Shown: positions 43,997-55,681, numbered from the stretch's first letter. The stretch is DNA of 64,000 nucleotides from Meconema thalassinum (GCA_946902985.2 OX336393.1:357412779-357476778); one strand, 5' to 3'. The notes: a model not told the origin generated them from the letters alone. A program made the numbers and translations.

Positions 43997-46258
43997 TAGC
44001 AGAAGTACCCATTCTTCGAACGGTCTTCGGTATTAATAACCAGATGTTTTCAATTGAGCTACTGTTGCAATGTTTAGGGGTTTGGAACCTGTTTGTTGGC
44101 AAAGAAAAATTATTAGTTAAAATGTGCTCTCAAACTAAATTTACCTAACGTGTTCTTCCTGGCGTGAAAATAAAATTGAAAACCTCGTAGACGAATCACT
44201 ATACACGTCACATACGAACTGACCCTAATCGTTGTGTCAAGTGCCCAACTACAGGAAGACCCCTTTTATAAATTATAAAGCCTTGTGGTGCATGAAAATT
44301 CAGTTTTTTTTAGCCTCCAATGGCCCAAATTCCTAAAATCAGCAAAAAACAGTCTACTATTTCACATCAGGAATTTTTGAAAATAATGTTGCTGTTTGGA
44401 GATATAATAGACCTTCTGTACGACATATCGTACGTGTAAGTCGTGTGAAAAAAATCTAGGGTACTCCTTGAACCCCTTAAGCGCATTGATGAATTTTACA
44501 GTTTTAGTTGGTTCCGTGATAACCTTATAGCCATTTGAAACCTTCCACAGAAATGTATTAAATGGAGTGGCATTACTTATTCCAGAAATAGATGGAAAGT
44601 TGGATGCCACCTCTTGAGATACTGTTGTCATGGTTAGTGGCTTGCATTCCATCTTTAGTTTATTAAATGAAATTAGTTTTCTGGGAATATCTAAGAAACT
44701 GTTGGGTTTAGAGCCTTAAAATATAGTTTTCGGGGACCCTTTATGGTTCTTGAGGGGCCCCGAGTTTTGTTTCTGACACCAAGGGTTTCAAAATGAGCTT
44801 TGTCTCTTCGTTGTACGCCATAATAATGATAATAATTAAAAGAATAATAATAATAATATAACAATATAGGGATAGGGATATAATAGACTTTCCGGACCAT
44901 ACCCGCACGTGTAAATCGCGTTAAAAATTCTAGATAACCCCTTGACCCCTTAAGCGCATTATATGTATTGATGAATATTTCAGCTTAATTTGGATCCGTT
45001 ATAACCTTATTGCCATTTGCAAACCTTCACAGTAATGTAATAAATGGAATTGCATTGCGTCTTACAGAAATAGATGGACCTCTGAGATTCTGTTGCCATT
45101 GTTACCGGCATGCATTTCTTCATTAATTTATTAAGTGAAATTAGTTTTTTGGGAATATCGCAAAAATTGTTGGTTTTAGGGCCTTAAAATGTGGTTTTCG
45201 GGGTCCTTTTTAGGGCCCCCGAGTTTCGTTTCTCACATTGAGGGGCTGAAAATGAGCTTTGTCTCACGCTTATTTCAGCATGTATTTTAAGAGGGTAGGC
45301 CTCCTGTTATGAGAGGTACGGAGAAGAGTTACATCGATAATTAGTGTCGTGCCTCTGATGGATATCTGTATCAAATTTTACGTTAATCCACCCAGCCGTT
45401 CTCGAGTTATAAGGACACAAAAATTGTCCACTGACAAACTAACAGACAAAAATATATTTTTGCGTGCATCCGTCATAAAACAGTCTGAAACGGGCAAATA
45501 AGTCAAATTTCCGTAGAAATGCAGAAAAATCAGACAAACATTCATTTTTATATAATAGAGAAGGGATATAATAGACCGTCCGTACCACACCCGCACGTGT
45601 AAATCGCGTGAAAGAATTCTAGAGTACCCCTTGACCCCTTAAGCGCATTGTATGTATTAATGAATATTTCAGCTTAATTTGGATCCGTTATAACCTTATA
45701 GCCGTTTGCAAACCTTCACAGTAATGTAATAAATGGAATTGCATTGCGTCTTACAGAAATAGATGGACCTCTGAGATTCAGTTGCCATGGTTACCGGCAT
45801 GCATTCATTCATTAATTTATTAAGTGAAATTAGTTTTCTGGGAATATCTCAAAAACTGTTGGTTTTAGGGCCTTAAAATGTGGTTTTCGGAAGGGCCCCC
45901 GAGTTTTGCTTCTCATATTGATGGGCTGAAAATGAGCTTTGTTTCACCCTTCTACGCCTATTTCAGCATGTATTTTAAGGGGGCAGGGCCCCTTTCATGA
46001 GAGGTACGGAGAAGAGTTACATCAATGATTAGTGTGGTGCCTCTGATTAATATCTGTACCAAATTTTACGTTGATCCACCCAGCCGTTCTCAAGTTATAA
46101 GGACTCGAAGAAATTGTCCACAGACAAACAGACAGACAGACAAAAAAAATATTTTTGGGCGCATCCGTCATAAAACAGCCTGAAACGCGCAAATATCGCA
46201 AATTTCCATGGAAATTAAAAAAAAAACAGACAAACTTTCATTTGTGTATATATAGAGA
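43997..46258 (+). mobile_element. ACTAGC-headed repeat inserted in gypsy 5' LTR
   Basis: Comparison with the intact 3' LTR ('aacttattattattattaatt') shows the inserted segment exactly. It starts ACTAGCAGAAGTACCC and ends TATATATAGAG. The body repeats: GATATAATAGAC...ACGTGTAA...CTTGACCCCTTAAGCGC recurs at about 44401, 44876 and 45566, giving units of about 480, 690 and 695 bp. Each unit ends with 'tcataaaacagtctgaaacg'-type sequence and an A/T-rich tail. Only short frames remain. Tandem copies with an oligo-ATA tail recall target-primed retroelements such as Penelope or LINE types. The family is unassigned. Confidence 0.65.
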
Positions 46259-46841
46259 TTATTATTAATTTTGCAATACTTGTTTTGTATAATAAATTCT
46301 TTTCTTTTAACCATGCAATCTTTGCTTTTAGTAGGTAGCATTAGATATAGACCAAATTCCTTCTCCTGATACAATTGTTATTTGGGTTAATGATCAAATC
46401 ATACCACGATCTGAGAGTAAAGATTCTTGAAGGTGTTCTACCAGAGCTAGGTGTTGTTAAATATAAATTTAGATTTCAACATAACGTTGAGGTCTTGGCG
46501 CCCATTAAAACAACATATCTTAGTCAGAGTAAATATTTCAAAGTGCAAACCATTACATTTGTCACGCAACTGTGAGGGCAAGAGAAAACGTTTCACTTGT
46601 CATCCCAACGTGGAGAAAACGTTTCACTTGTACGCTCAACGTGGAGCGAGAGTCCGTTACACTTGTCGCTACCAACTTGGGGCTGAAAACCTAATAACAT
46701 TTGTGGAAGGAGAAGGGTATATATTTCTGTGCCTGTATTTTGGGCGTTTTTCATTTATCGGTGTGTATCAGCATGGGTAGTGCTGAGGAAGTGATGAAAT
46801 TGCGTAGTGGTCACCAGTAGGATAGTGAATATACGAGCAGT

Positions 46842-47870
46842 ATGGCTAGTCTTGGAAATGAAAGCAGTACAGGGATGTCGGAGGTAAATCTCGATACTGA
46901 GGGGGGTAATCAAAACAGTCTAGCAGGGTTAGAGAGTTTGCTTCTTCAGTTTATGCAACACAATAAAATTAGTACTGATGCTTTAAATGCTAAACTTGAA
47001 CAGAATAATGCTAAACTTGAACAAAATAGTAGGGAAAATAAAGAGAGTAATAGGGAGCTGAGAGATAGTTTAAATGCTAAATTAGAACAAAACAGTAAAC
47101 AAATGAGCAATAAATTAAATGAAAAATTTGAAGAGAACAATCTAAAATTAGATAAGAAATTTGAGCAGATTAGGGGTGAGATCAGAGGGGTGATGGAGGA
47201 GAAGGCTAAAGAGATTATTGCAGATGTAGACAGAAAATTAGGAAAAGTACAGGAGGAGTTAGAAATTAGAATCAGTACACAGGCTGATAATTTAAAAGAA
47301 CTAGAGCAACTGGATACACAGCAGGTCAAAATGCAATTGGGGGGAGAAATTGACAAAATTCAGGTAGCAACTAAAGAGGTTAAAGAACAGCTGGGGGGAA
47401 TAATTGATAAAGTACATGCAGAAATAATCACTGAAGTTAATACTTTAACGGAGAGGAATAAGGACATCATTAATGAGATTAGTGAGAAACAAGCTAAGTT
47501 AAGTGGTAAAGTTGAAGCATCGGAAGGGAGCATTAGGTTAACTGTAAATAATATTGAAAGAAAAGCTGAGGAGAAAATTGCTGAATTAGAACAGAAGTCG
47601 AAAGCTAGAATTAGGCAGGAAAATAGTCTGAGTAGGCCAGTTTATGTGAATAGCACACACAGGAAAATAGAACTAGGCAAATGTAGTAATCGGCAGGGTT
47701 GTCCAATGGAGTTCATGAATACAATAGAAAATAAATTCGGGGAGAGGTTGGAAGATGGTAGTATTGAGTGGTGCCAGGTAGTTGAAATTTTAGAGCAAGC
47801 GTTTGTAGGGGAGACAAGAAACTGGTTTGCTGTCTACAGAGACAATTTCGAGAATATTTCAGATTTTAAA
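46842..47870 (+). pseudogene. Gypsy gag, 5' part, interrupted by SINE
   Basis: The frame starts ATG at 46842, about 180 bp after the LTR, and runs 343 codons to the SINE junction. Residues 45 to about 255 form a long coiled coil rich in Lys, Glu, Asn and Gln, with the repeated block NAKLEQN near residues 50-65. The capsid-like retrotransposon Gag region begins near 285 (FMNTIENKFGERLEDG, then NWFAVYRDNFENISDFK). Gag would assemble the particle that packages element RNA in the cytoplasm. Translation continues 27 codons into the SINE and stops at 47951. A 15-bp duplication confirms that the break is an insertion. Confidence 0.8.
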
Positions 47871-48222
47871 AGAAGCCTCCGTGGCTTAGGCGGCAGCACG
47901 CCGGCCTCTCACCGCTGGATCCGTGGTTCAAATCCCGGTCACTCCATGTGAGATCTGTGCTGGACAAAACGGAGGCAGACAGGTTTTTCTCCGGGTACTC
48001 CGGTTTTCCCTGTCAAAATTTCATTCCAGCAACACTCTCCACTATCATATCATTTCATCTGTCATTCATTTAATCATTGCCCCCGAGGAGTGCGTCAGGC
48101 CTCGGCAGCCGGCACAGTTAATATCCTCGCCGCTAGATGGGGGCTTCATTCATTCCATTCCTGACCCGGTCGGAGACTGGAAGCAGGCTGTGGATTTTCT
48201 ATCTTTCATTTCAGATTTTAAA
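47856..48222 (+). mobile_element. SINE inserted in gypsy gag, with 15-bp TSDs
   Basis: The SINE (47871-48207) has a tRNA-like head, GTGGCTTAGGCGGCAGCACG then GTGGTTCAAATCCCGGTCAC. It is followed by a body with 'gctggacaaaacggaggc', 'ctccgggtactccggttttc' and 'ctcgccgctagatgggggct'. I recognise this as a common insect SINE. It is flanked by exact copies of ATTTCAGATTTTAAA (47856-47870 and 48208-48222), the mark of LINE-assisted insertion. Confidence 0.9.
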
Positions 48223-48942
48223 GTTAAATTTTGTGACAAATTTTGGAATGAGGTGATTAAATCTCAGCATCGTGAGGGAATTGTGTGTGGGAAATATAAC
48301 CCGAGAGGAAACTACACTATGGCCGAGTACTTTTTAGGACAGGTATTAACGTGCAAATATCTGGATGGTTTGAAGGAGGAAAGTGATGTAGTCAGGCTAT
48401 TACTAAGACATTTTCCATATAGAATCAAGGAAGCTGCCTGTATCCAAAATGTTAAATCTATCTCACAAGTGGAGAATTTATTGAGTACATTCGATGCTCT
48501 GGGAAGAGGTGGCTACGAGGAGAATTTCGGTAGAAACCAGGGTAACAATAATAACAGGCCTAATGAGAATAGGAACTAGGAAGTTCAAGGGAACAGTGGC
48601 GAAGGGGCCAACGTTCAAAATAGGGGGAACCAAAATAATAACAATAATAATCAGCAAAACCAATACAGAGGAAATGGGTATAGTACGAACTACCAAGGTA
48701 GAAACAATGAGTTCAGGGGAAATCAAGGCCGAAATAATGATTATAGGGGTAACCAAGGGAGGTATAATAATAATAATAATAATTATAACCAGAACAGGGG
48801 TCAAGGAGGGAATCAGCCCAATGGTAATAACGGACAGAGAGATACCGTTAACACAACCCACAACAACCAGACCAGTGCAGTAGTGGGTAGTACTACACCA
48901 AGCGGTAGCAATGCTTTAAACACGAACCAGGCTGCGATGTAA
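48208..48942 (+). pseudogene. Gypsy gag, 3' part
   Basis: After the SINE the Gag capsid region resumes (FCDKFWNEVIKSQHREG, YTMAEYFLGQVLTC). It continues through a domain ending NLLSTFDALG and a tail rich in Asn, Gly, Arg and Gln. The tail has a TAG at 48577-48579, after which the same frame stays open to TAA at 48940. Such N/G/R-rich tails can stand in for zinc knuckles in RNA binding. No CCHC knuckle is visible. With the SINE and the stop codon this gag is non-functional. Confidence 0.75.
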
Positions 48943-49019
48943 GGTCAGAATCTCAGCCTGTAACATGCCCTGTCCATACACTTATACAGGAACCCTATGA
49001 CCTAAATGTAAGAAATGAA

Positions 49020-49271
49020 TTATTACGTGAACTAAATGATGAAGGTATTATTCAGGAAATGGTTAGTAAGAGCCCCATAGTTAAATTTAACGTGTCCGAG
49101 GCGTACACAGATGTTTTAATTGATAGTGGTTGTATGAAGAGTTGCATAAGTAGTGCTTTTTATGATAAAATGAAAGGAACTGGAGTAAATTTTGAGGAGA
49201 TGCCAATTAAAAGCACTTTTGTTATCACAGCTGTTGGGAAGAGGTCTAAAGTAATTTCTAAGCAAGTTTAA
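49020..49271 (+). pseudogene. Gypsy protease, N-terminal part
   Basis: The retropepsin motif LIDSGCMKSCIS has its catalytic aspartate at 49122-49124. An ATG lies at 49059, but the domain probably started further upstream as part of a pol polyprotein. The frame ends in TAA at 49269, and the natural continuation (a hydrophobic strand, then LGSEWL) lies one base out of frame. The enzyme would have cut Gag-Pol during particle maturation. Confidence 0.7.
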
Positions 49272-49957
49272 TAGACATTAAAATTAATAATCATGCAGAA
49301 AAGCAGATTTGTCTTGTAATTCCAAATTTAGTATTCAGTGTTATCTTGGGTTCAGAGTGGCTAAGTAGAGTGTCTGGTAACTTATGTTATGATGTAGGGA
49401 GTTCGAAATTTAAATGGGGAGATTCTGAAGTAGAAGTAGCGTTCAATGACCATATTCAGAGAAGTAGTGTTGTAGGTGTTATTTGTACTTTAAATAAGAT
49501 ATCGCCAGCCGTAGAGCGGGGTTCTCCATGTTTTGTGGGCAGTGTGATTACGAACGGTAGTCTAGAGGACACGTTACGTGATGCTGCATTTCAGGGAAAT
49601 ATAGAGGTGGAACAATGTGTTCGGCTCTATGATGTGTTATTGTGTAATAGGAGAGTTTTTGAGGATCGCATTGGTATGGCCAATTGCTATACACATTCAT
49701 TGAACGTTATTGATAGGTCAGTATTCACAGGACATAGATATCCTGTACCTTTCGCTTATCAGAGTGCAGTTGAGGCACAAATTAACCAGATGCTTGAAGA
49801 TGGGATTATTGAACACTCTAACAGTCCATATGTTAATTCTTTGATCACGGTACCCAAGGCTGACGGCACAGTTCGTATTTGTTTAGACGCTCGTTTGATT
49901 AACAGTAGAATTAGTTCAGATCAGTTGAAATCTATGTCAAGTATTTCACTTGTGTAG
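49272..49957 (+). pseudogene. Gypsy pol segment: protease end and RT N-terminus
   Basis: The frame carries the protease end (GSEWLSR), a linker, then the start of reverse transcriptase: HRYPVPFAYQ, MLEDGIIEHSNSPYVNSLI and DGTVRICLDARLIN, which are the fingers-domain motifs of Ty3/gypsy RT. It stops at 49955-49957, because the following motif A lies in another frame. A one- or two-base indel and some loss between about 49930 and 49950 explain this. Confidence 0.75.
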
Positions 49958-50739
49958 ATTTGAGTTCCAGTTTTTGGCAAGTGCCACTTATGTACGAAGA
50001 TAGACCATTTACAGCTTTTAGTCATAAATATAACCTTTATCAATTTTGTAGAAAACCTTATGGGTTAAAGAGTAGTTCAGCAGCTTTAATTAGGGCTTTA
50101 AACATCGCATTAGGGGATGACACAGGGGAGTTTGTAACCATTTACATAGATGATATGGTAATTAGTTCACGCAGTTTTGAGGAGCATCTACGTCATTTAG
50201 ATACAGTTTTTCAGAAGTTAGATCAGGAAGGGTTCACTTTGAAGCTGTCTAAGTCGTCATTCTGTCAGTCAGAAGTGATATTTATAGGTCATAGAGTGTC
50301 GAGTGGAGGTGTAACACCAGAGGAAAGTAGGGTTAGTAAGATACTTAACGCAGAGGTGCCACAGAATGTTAAACAGTTAAAAACATACCTGGGAATTTGC
50401 AACTTTTTCAGGAGGTTCGCTCTTAAATACTCAGGGTTGGTAGAACCATTCAGGGAATTGCTTAAAAGTGGGACTCGGTGGAGATGGGAGTCCAAGCATG
50501 ATCAGGCTTTTAGAGCGCTGAAGGAAGGTAAAGATAACATTCTTGCAGACATGTTATCAAGGGACACTAATGTATGTAGGGATTATCCTGTGGTTAAAGC
50601 AGAGGACGGTATTTTACTATGTGCATGTGTGGACAGTAGCATCAGGGCATCGTTACAGACACTGAGAAATACGCTAGTGGAGCAACGTGATGACGTTAAG
50701 TTAAGGGAGCCACTGGCTAGGTAGGAAATAAGCTAGAGA
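49940..50739 (+). pseudogene. Gypsy RT palm and thumb, RNase H mostly deleted
   Basis: Motif A (CVDLSSSFWQ) and the catalytic box YIDDM (50143-50157) are intact, followed by the gypsy thumb pattern (GHRVSSGGVTPEESRV, YLGICNFFRRF). RNase H should follow but is reduced to its edges: FRALKEG is joined directly to KDNILADMLSRDT, the conserved end of that domain. The frame then covers about 50 codons of spacer before ending at 50722-50724. The polymerase core residues survive, but lack of RNase H would block replication. Confidence 0.75.
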
Positions 50740-50740
50740 A

Positions 50741-50888
50741 AGTCATGTCCAAGTTCTTTTATCTCTACGAGGGCCCATTCATAGTTTCCAAACGTATTGG
50801 CAAAACAGCATATGTGCTGGAGGATAGTAAGGGAAACAGATTATACGGGACGTATAATATACATAGTCTACGAAAGTATGTGTCATAA
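50741..50888 (+). pseudogene. Gypsy integrase C-terminal GPF segment
   Basis: A 48-codon piece, FYLYEGPFIVSKRIGK through NIHSLRKYVS, ends at TAA 50886-50888. It is the GPY/F-type C-terminal module of Ty3/gypsy integrases. The zinc-binding HHCC domain and the DDE core are absent, so a second large deletion lies just upstream, near 50725. Confidence 0.7.
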
Positions 50889-51822
50889 AGTAAGTGTGTT
50901 TAGCTGGCGAGCCAGCCTATCAAATGAGTAAGTGTGGTATTTGGTGCGTGGAAGATCTGGTCTTCCAGGCAGGCGTATCAGAAGTCACACAGGGGGGTAG
51001 TATGTAAGTAATTGAGAGTTTTTAAGGTACAGGGAAATATGACGGGATTGTCGGATGCTCTTGAGCACTAAAATGTCTCGATACACAAAGGCCAGAATTT
51101 GGTAGCGCTGGTGAATTCCCATTTCGTGAGGTGAAAACCAGAGGGTTCTATCTGACTTTAAGTTAATTGTTCAGGAGAGGTGTTTGAAGTTTGGAAATGC
51201 ATAAAGTATGTAGTATTGAACCAGCTCTAAGCGAAGTATTTCAAAATGATGATACAAGGTTCTACTTTAATGAATTAGCACCAAATTTAACAAATACATA
51301 GAGAACATAGGTATTTTAAAGACTTATGCAGATAGAACTTTCTGGCTCTAAAATTTGCATTAGTTGTTAAAGTCATAAGGTTCTTCATTTCAAAATGCTT
51401 TGTAGAGCTCTACATCGACAGAGGGGATCCAGTTTATAATGGAATCTGTCGCCTTCTACTTGGAAATGTTCATCCCTGATATAGAAACTCTTGCTTCTGG
51501 TAGTCGGGTTGGTAAAATGTTTTGTTGTTGATTGTTATTAGTCCTGTTGTTTTAACTCTTTGGCATCATGACTTTATTCCACTCCTGAATACTGTGACTT
51601 GTCTTAAAGTACACACTGAAAAGGGTCTTTAGGGGCAAATGACCTTGTAGTTCCGCCTTTTAAAACAACAATAACTAACCATCACTGAATAGGTCGTCTG
51701 CACAAAATTTCAGCTGCGATACCTGCAGATACGGTATTTTACTAGACTGAAACAGTTTCGTTTGAGTCTGGTAGTCACAGAAATCGGATACACTCATCTG
51801 AAGTACATGGTATGGTGACCTT

Positions 51823-51866
51823 AAGTTTGATGCTTTTCAGTCGGTCGACTGAAAAGCATCAAACTT
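51823..51866. repeat. Near-perfect palindrome with 20-bp arms
   Basis: AAGTTTGATGCTTTTCAGTC is followed by GGTC and then by its exact complement. It would form a stable hairpin of 20 bp with a 4-base loop. It lies inside the unclassified transposon. Confidence 0.9.
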
Positions 51867-52079
51867 TTGTTTACTAAGGCAACACTGAAAAATGGCTTCA
51901 AACACCATAATGTATGGTGACCTCCTGTTGCAAGAGAGAAGAATTCTTACTAGTGAAACTGGAGACCACACCTATGATAACCGTAAAGACTTCTCTGTGT
52001 TTGAATGGATGTTGTTAACCACCTGAATGCAAGAATGCTCCGGTGTTGGAATTTTCAAGTTAATTTCCCTTATGAGGTT

Positions 52080-53054
52080 AGCTTCTTAAAGAAAGCTAGC
52101 CAAAGCAAAATGAATCAGTGAGTTTCTATTCTGAGGAACACAGCTATCACTCCAATGATTATATTCCTTAACTTCAGGGTGAATATTTTTAACACTTAAA
52201 TTACAGCACTTGCAATGCCATTTCCAGATCTGCCGCACTGTGCTTCATGCAAAATAGCACAATAGCCATGTTTATTCCTTGATACATGAGCAGTAAGATT
52301 GTAGGGCCTATACGTTCAGTTTTCTTTTATAAAAGAATCAACTAACATTTGCACGAGGTAAAGCTATCACATTTTGTAGATCAAAGCCTATCAACATAGC
52401 ATCATTTCGTCTGTCATGTTCTATTTCCTGTCGCATGAATGATTTCTTTTCTAAATGGTTATCAAACTTCGTTGAAAAACTCTCAGTGACATTATTTTCC
52501 TTTTTCGCCATGATAAACTCCTCACATAGGTCACACCGATCGGATTTTGGTGCTTATAAGTCCAGATTATAGTCAGTGTTAAATATTATCCTGTGCATTG
52601 GCTGTGTTACCGCTTTATAGCTATTCTGTATGCAAATTTCTTTATGCAACTCGTACATTCTAGTTAAATTTAAATCAGGACTTAAGTGTTCCTTTTGTGC
52701 CACAGCCCTAAAGCAATGCGACTCTGCCCTTAGAAATGAATCAATGTGCTTTCTAACAAAATCTTCACAGTGTTTCGAAATCCTCACTTGTTTTCTTTCC
52801 TCTCTTATTTGATTTTGGAGTCCATGATGTTTGATCTTTGTTAAAATGCACATTGTATATTAATTTTCGACTGACCAACAAGGTCTCTTGCATACTCTTA
52901 CCTGCGTGTCATTCACTTGTAAAAAGGAAGAGAATGACTTACGTTTCCTAGGGTCAACTTTCATGATCATCCGAGAAGATTTACACTCGGAGTTTTGTAA
53001 AATATAATGTATTTTCTCATTTCTTCCATTGAATAAAATTAAATCATAATTCAA
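52080..53054 (-). pseudogene. Decayed transposase-like protein of uncharacterised insect TE family
   Basis: Three successive minus-strand stretches give one protein pattern. First KRKSFSSFLQVND and QVRVCKRPCW (52860-53054). Then FVRKHIDSF, SPDLNLTRMYELHKE and RIIFNTDYNL (52554-52853). Then, after a stop at the 52554 boundary, CDLCEEF, LIGFDLQNVIALP and FYKRKLNV (down to about 52300), with several stops. I recognise this order from a large family of uncharacterised transposon-encoded proteins in insects and cnidarians. No catalytic residues can be named with confidence. Several in-frame stops make it a clear pseudogene. Confidence 0.55.
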
Positions 53055-54339
53055 TTCCGGTTATCTTTAGAAATCTTATGATAACACTCAAATTTGCAAT
53101 TACAGTATTCATGTTTTACTTCCTTCGCAGCTACATTTTTAATCGCAGGGCTAATGTACTAGCCACCACTCTGTTGCAGTCTCTTCTGAATATCATTTTT
53201 CCATTGTTGAGGGTTACGCTTTCTCTTCCTGGACTTCTTAAGAGTTATAGCCAAACAGCCAAACTCCAAACAGCTGATCCAGTGTGTACTGTCTACCAAC
53301 ATTCAGCAGATAGAACCATCTGGTTCTCAGCCTTGCAAACTTTTGCAGATAGAACCAAATTTACCTGCTTAATGACTGGAAACGGGAAATGATACGGATG
53401 TTGCTGTCATGGATAATGATAGTACTTATCTCCCAGTACCATTTACAACGAAAAAATCAAAATCCTCAAAAAGTGTAGATAGAACCCTCTGGTTCTCACC
53501 TCACGATTTGTCTCCTAGAGATGGGTGAGCGCTTGAACAGGGTATTTTTGCTTAAGGCGTCCACGAGACAAAAGATGGGCCACCAGAAGGCGAGACAGTC
53601 CTTCATGAAACTCATACATAACAGCACACATGATTTCTGTTTACGGCCTCGCCATGTAAGATTTGTAAGTGTGTAATTTAAGGTAATTAGTACAAAGGTA
53701 TTATTTGTGTGAAGAGAACTGGTCTGAGTTGAGAACTAGTATTAAGTAGAATATGGTCTACGGGAACTTAAGGAGACAGGGCGATTACGGCACATAAATA
53801 TTTGGTGTTATATGTAATGCGCATTTACTGTTTTTTTCATAAGTCAATATTAATTTCGTCTTATATAAAGAGAGATTAAGTATTATGGTCACGATGCGCT
53901 GCCACAATAGTGTGATCGTGTGCTCAGTGATAAGTGAGATTAAATTTCACCATAAGGAAGGGACCTCCAGTGAAATTATGAAGTTCTGTGGTGATACATA
54001 TATCAGAACACCTTGATGCGTGTGATGTGATATCTTATATACATAGTGCTCACACAATATTTATGTCTATTTTTCCAACATAGAGAAATTAGAGAGACGG
54101 AAATATCCATGGAACATTATTCTATATGAAAAACATTGGACTGGTTGCAAAGAGCAATCCATAGTGACAAGAGACTTTGACGCAAAGTGCGTAAAGAAAA
54201 TTATGAGTGTATATATCTGTAATTTAGGGTGATTTCATTTATGTAATATGTATTTTGGATGGGGATTTATTAACGTGTCTGGGATAATCGGATAATGGAC
54301 CGTCGTCACGGTAAATCATCCGATGATCCGAGGCGAATA

Positions 54340-55677
54340 TGTAACGTGTTTTTCGAGGGGATTTTACGCCACTGGCATAAGTCAGTAGGAAGCCATTCTA
54401 TATTTATTTACGCGGCAAATTGATCAGCCAAGAGAAGTTTTCATGTTAACTTATTATTATCATTAACTTATTATTATTATTAAGGTATTTTTTGGAGCAT
54501 TTTTATAAAATTATAAGCATACAGATAGGTTTTCAATGTTATAGAAAACACTACCAAGCAAATTATTACGAACAACATTATCATTGAAAATTATATGATT
54601 ACGGAATTTTACGGAGTTTTGTCAGTTAGGGTATTATGAGAGAGATGACTCACTGGGAATTTGGCTACAGGCTTATTCTTGTCAAGAAGTATGACGCAAG
54701 CTGGGTTGCTGCTTCAAGAAAAGGCGAAATGGCCTGGACCGGTAAACGACATCATCCTCGCGCCGAGTGTAATGACCCTGAGGAGGGGAGTAGCGCGTGG
54801 TGGCTCAGCCAATCAGAGGAGAGCGGGCGACTTGAAGCCGGGTCCAGAGAGGGGAGGCGACGAGTGCATATATGGTTTGCGCGCCGTGGAGAAAAGGACT
54901 ATATTTGTAAAACTTAACCAGTGTGGTTGTACGTGTGGTTGGTTCCGATGTTCGGACCATAAATTACCATATCTACAAGTATCTCATCAACGAAGAAGAT
55001 GACGACGTCCAGGAGGCTGTGGGAAGCTCTCTTCAACATCCAGTACGAGGGAGATGCTTCGGCAATTTCCAGTGGTAAGCGCGAATGACTCAAAACTACG
55101 TAATCTCTCGTCTCTTTGTTTTATATTCAGTATTTCAGTAACTTCATAGCTTGGGAATAAGAGTAAAATCAGTAATTTATCCGACTCCGTTTTCACGTAA
55201 TTTTCTAGCGGTAATGTTCAAATCGCAACGCTCCAATTTAAATTTATAACTTATTATTATTATTAATTTTGCAATACTTGTTTTATATAATAAATTCATT
55301 TCTTTTAACCATGCAATCTTTGGTTTTTAGTAGGTAGCATTAGATATAGACCAAATTCCTTCTCCTGATACAATTGTTAGTTGGGTTAATGATCAAATCA
55401 TTCCACGATCTGAGAGTAAAGATTCTTGAAGGTGTTCTACCAGAGCTAGGTGTTGTTAAATATAAATTTAGATTTCAACATAGCGTTGAAGTCTTGGCGC
55501 CCATTAAAACAACATATCTTAGTCAGAGTTAATATTTCAAAGTGCAAGGCAGAGCTAGTAAGAAACCATTACATTTGTCACGCAACTGTGAGGGCAATAG
55601 AAAACGTTTCACTTGTCATCCCAACGTGGAGAAAACGTTTCACTTGTACACTCAACGTGGAGCGAGAGTCCGTTACA
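54340..55677 (+). repeat. Gypsy 3' LTR
   Basis: It starts TGTAACGTGTTTTTCG and ends GTTACA; length 1338 bp. It contains the same CCAAT/TATA pair and short frame as the 5' LTR. Just before its end CGTTTCACTTG and CAACGTGGA recur as a short internal repeat. Confidence 0.85.
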
Positions 55678-55681
55678 GTGC
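55678..55681. repeat. Gypsy TSD GTGC, right copy
   Basis: Matches 43074-43077. Confidence 0.7.

Larger units (their letters stand above)
43078..46661 (+). repeat. Gypsy 5' LTR, interrupted
   Basis: Aligns with 54340-55677 on both sides of the insertion at 43997-46258. Its first bases read TATAACG where the 3' copy has TGTAACG, so the terminal TG is mutated. It ends GTTACA. Confidence 0.85.
51090..53535 (-). mobile_element. Unclassified DNA transposon inside gypsy element
   Basis: Near 51126 the plus strand reads CGTGAGGTGAAAACCAGAGG, then GTTCTATCT. Near 53476-53509 the complement of the same sequence occurs. The motif AGATAGAACC-n4-GGTTCT, itself an imperfect palindrome, also recurs at about 51336, 53308 and 53344. 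Between these ends, on the minus strand, lies a decayed transposase-like gene. Exact ends and target duplication could not be fixed. Confidence 0.55.
43078..55677 (+). mobile_element. Ty3/gypsy LTR retrotransposon, old and multiply broken
   Basis: LTRs lie at 43078-46661 (with a 2.26-kb insertion) and 54340-55677, with CA ends and a GTGC duplication. The order gag, protease, reverse transcriptase, integrase tail with a GPF motif is Ty3/gypsy. Three insertions have entered: an ACTAGC repeat in the 5' LTR, a SINE in gag, and a DNA transposon downstream of pol. The LTRs differ by many substitutions and an indel near 46550/55550, so this insertion is much older than the BEL one. I see no envelope gene. 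Confidence 0.85.

Noticed and set aside
46946..47356. 136-codon Ser/Leu/Cys-rich frame on the minus strand
   Set aside because: Mirror reading of the coiled-coil repeat in gag.
48478..48883. Long frames on both strands over the gypsy gag tail
   Set aside because: They are out-of-frame readings of the Asn/Gly-rich repeat. The real frame is the one ending at 48942.
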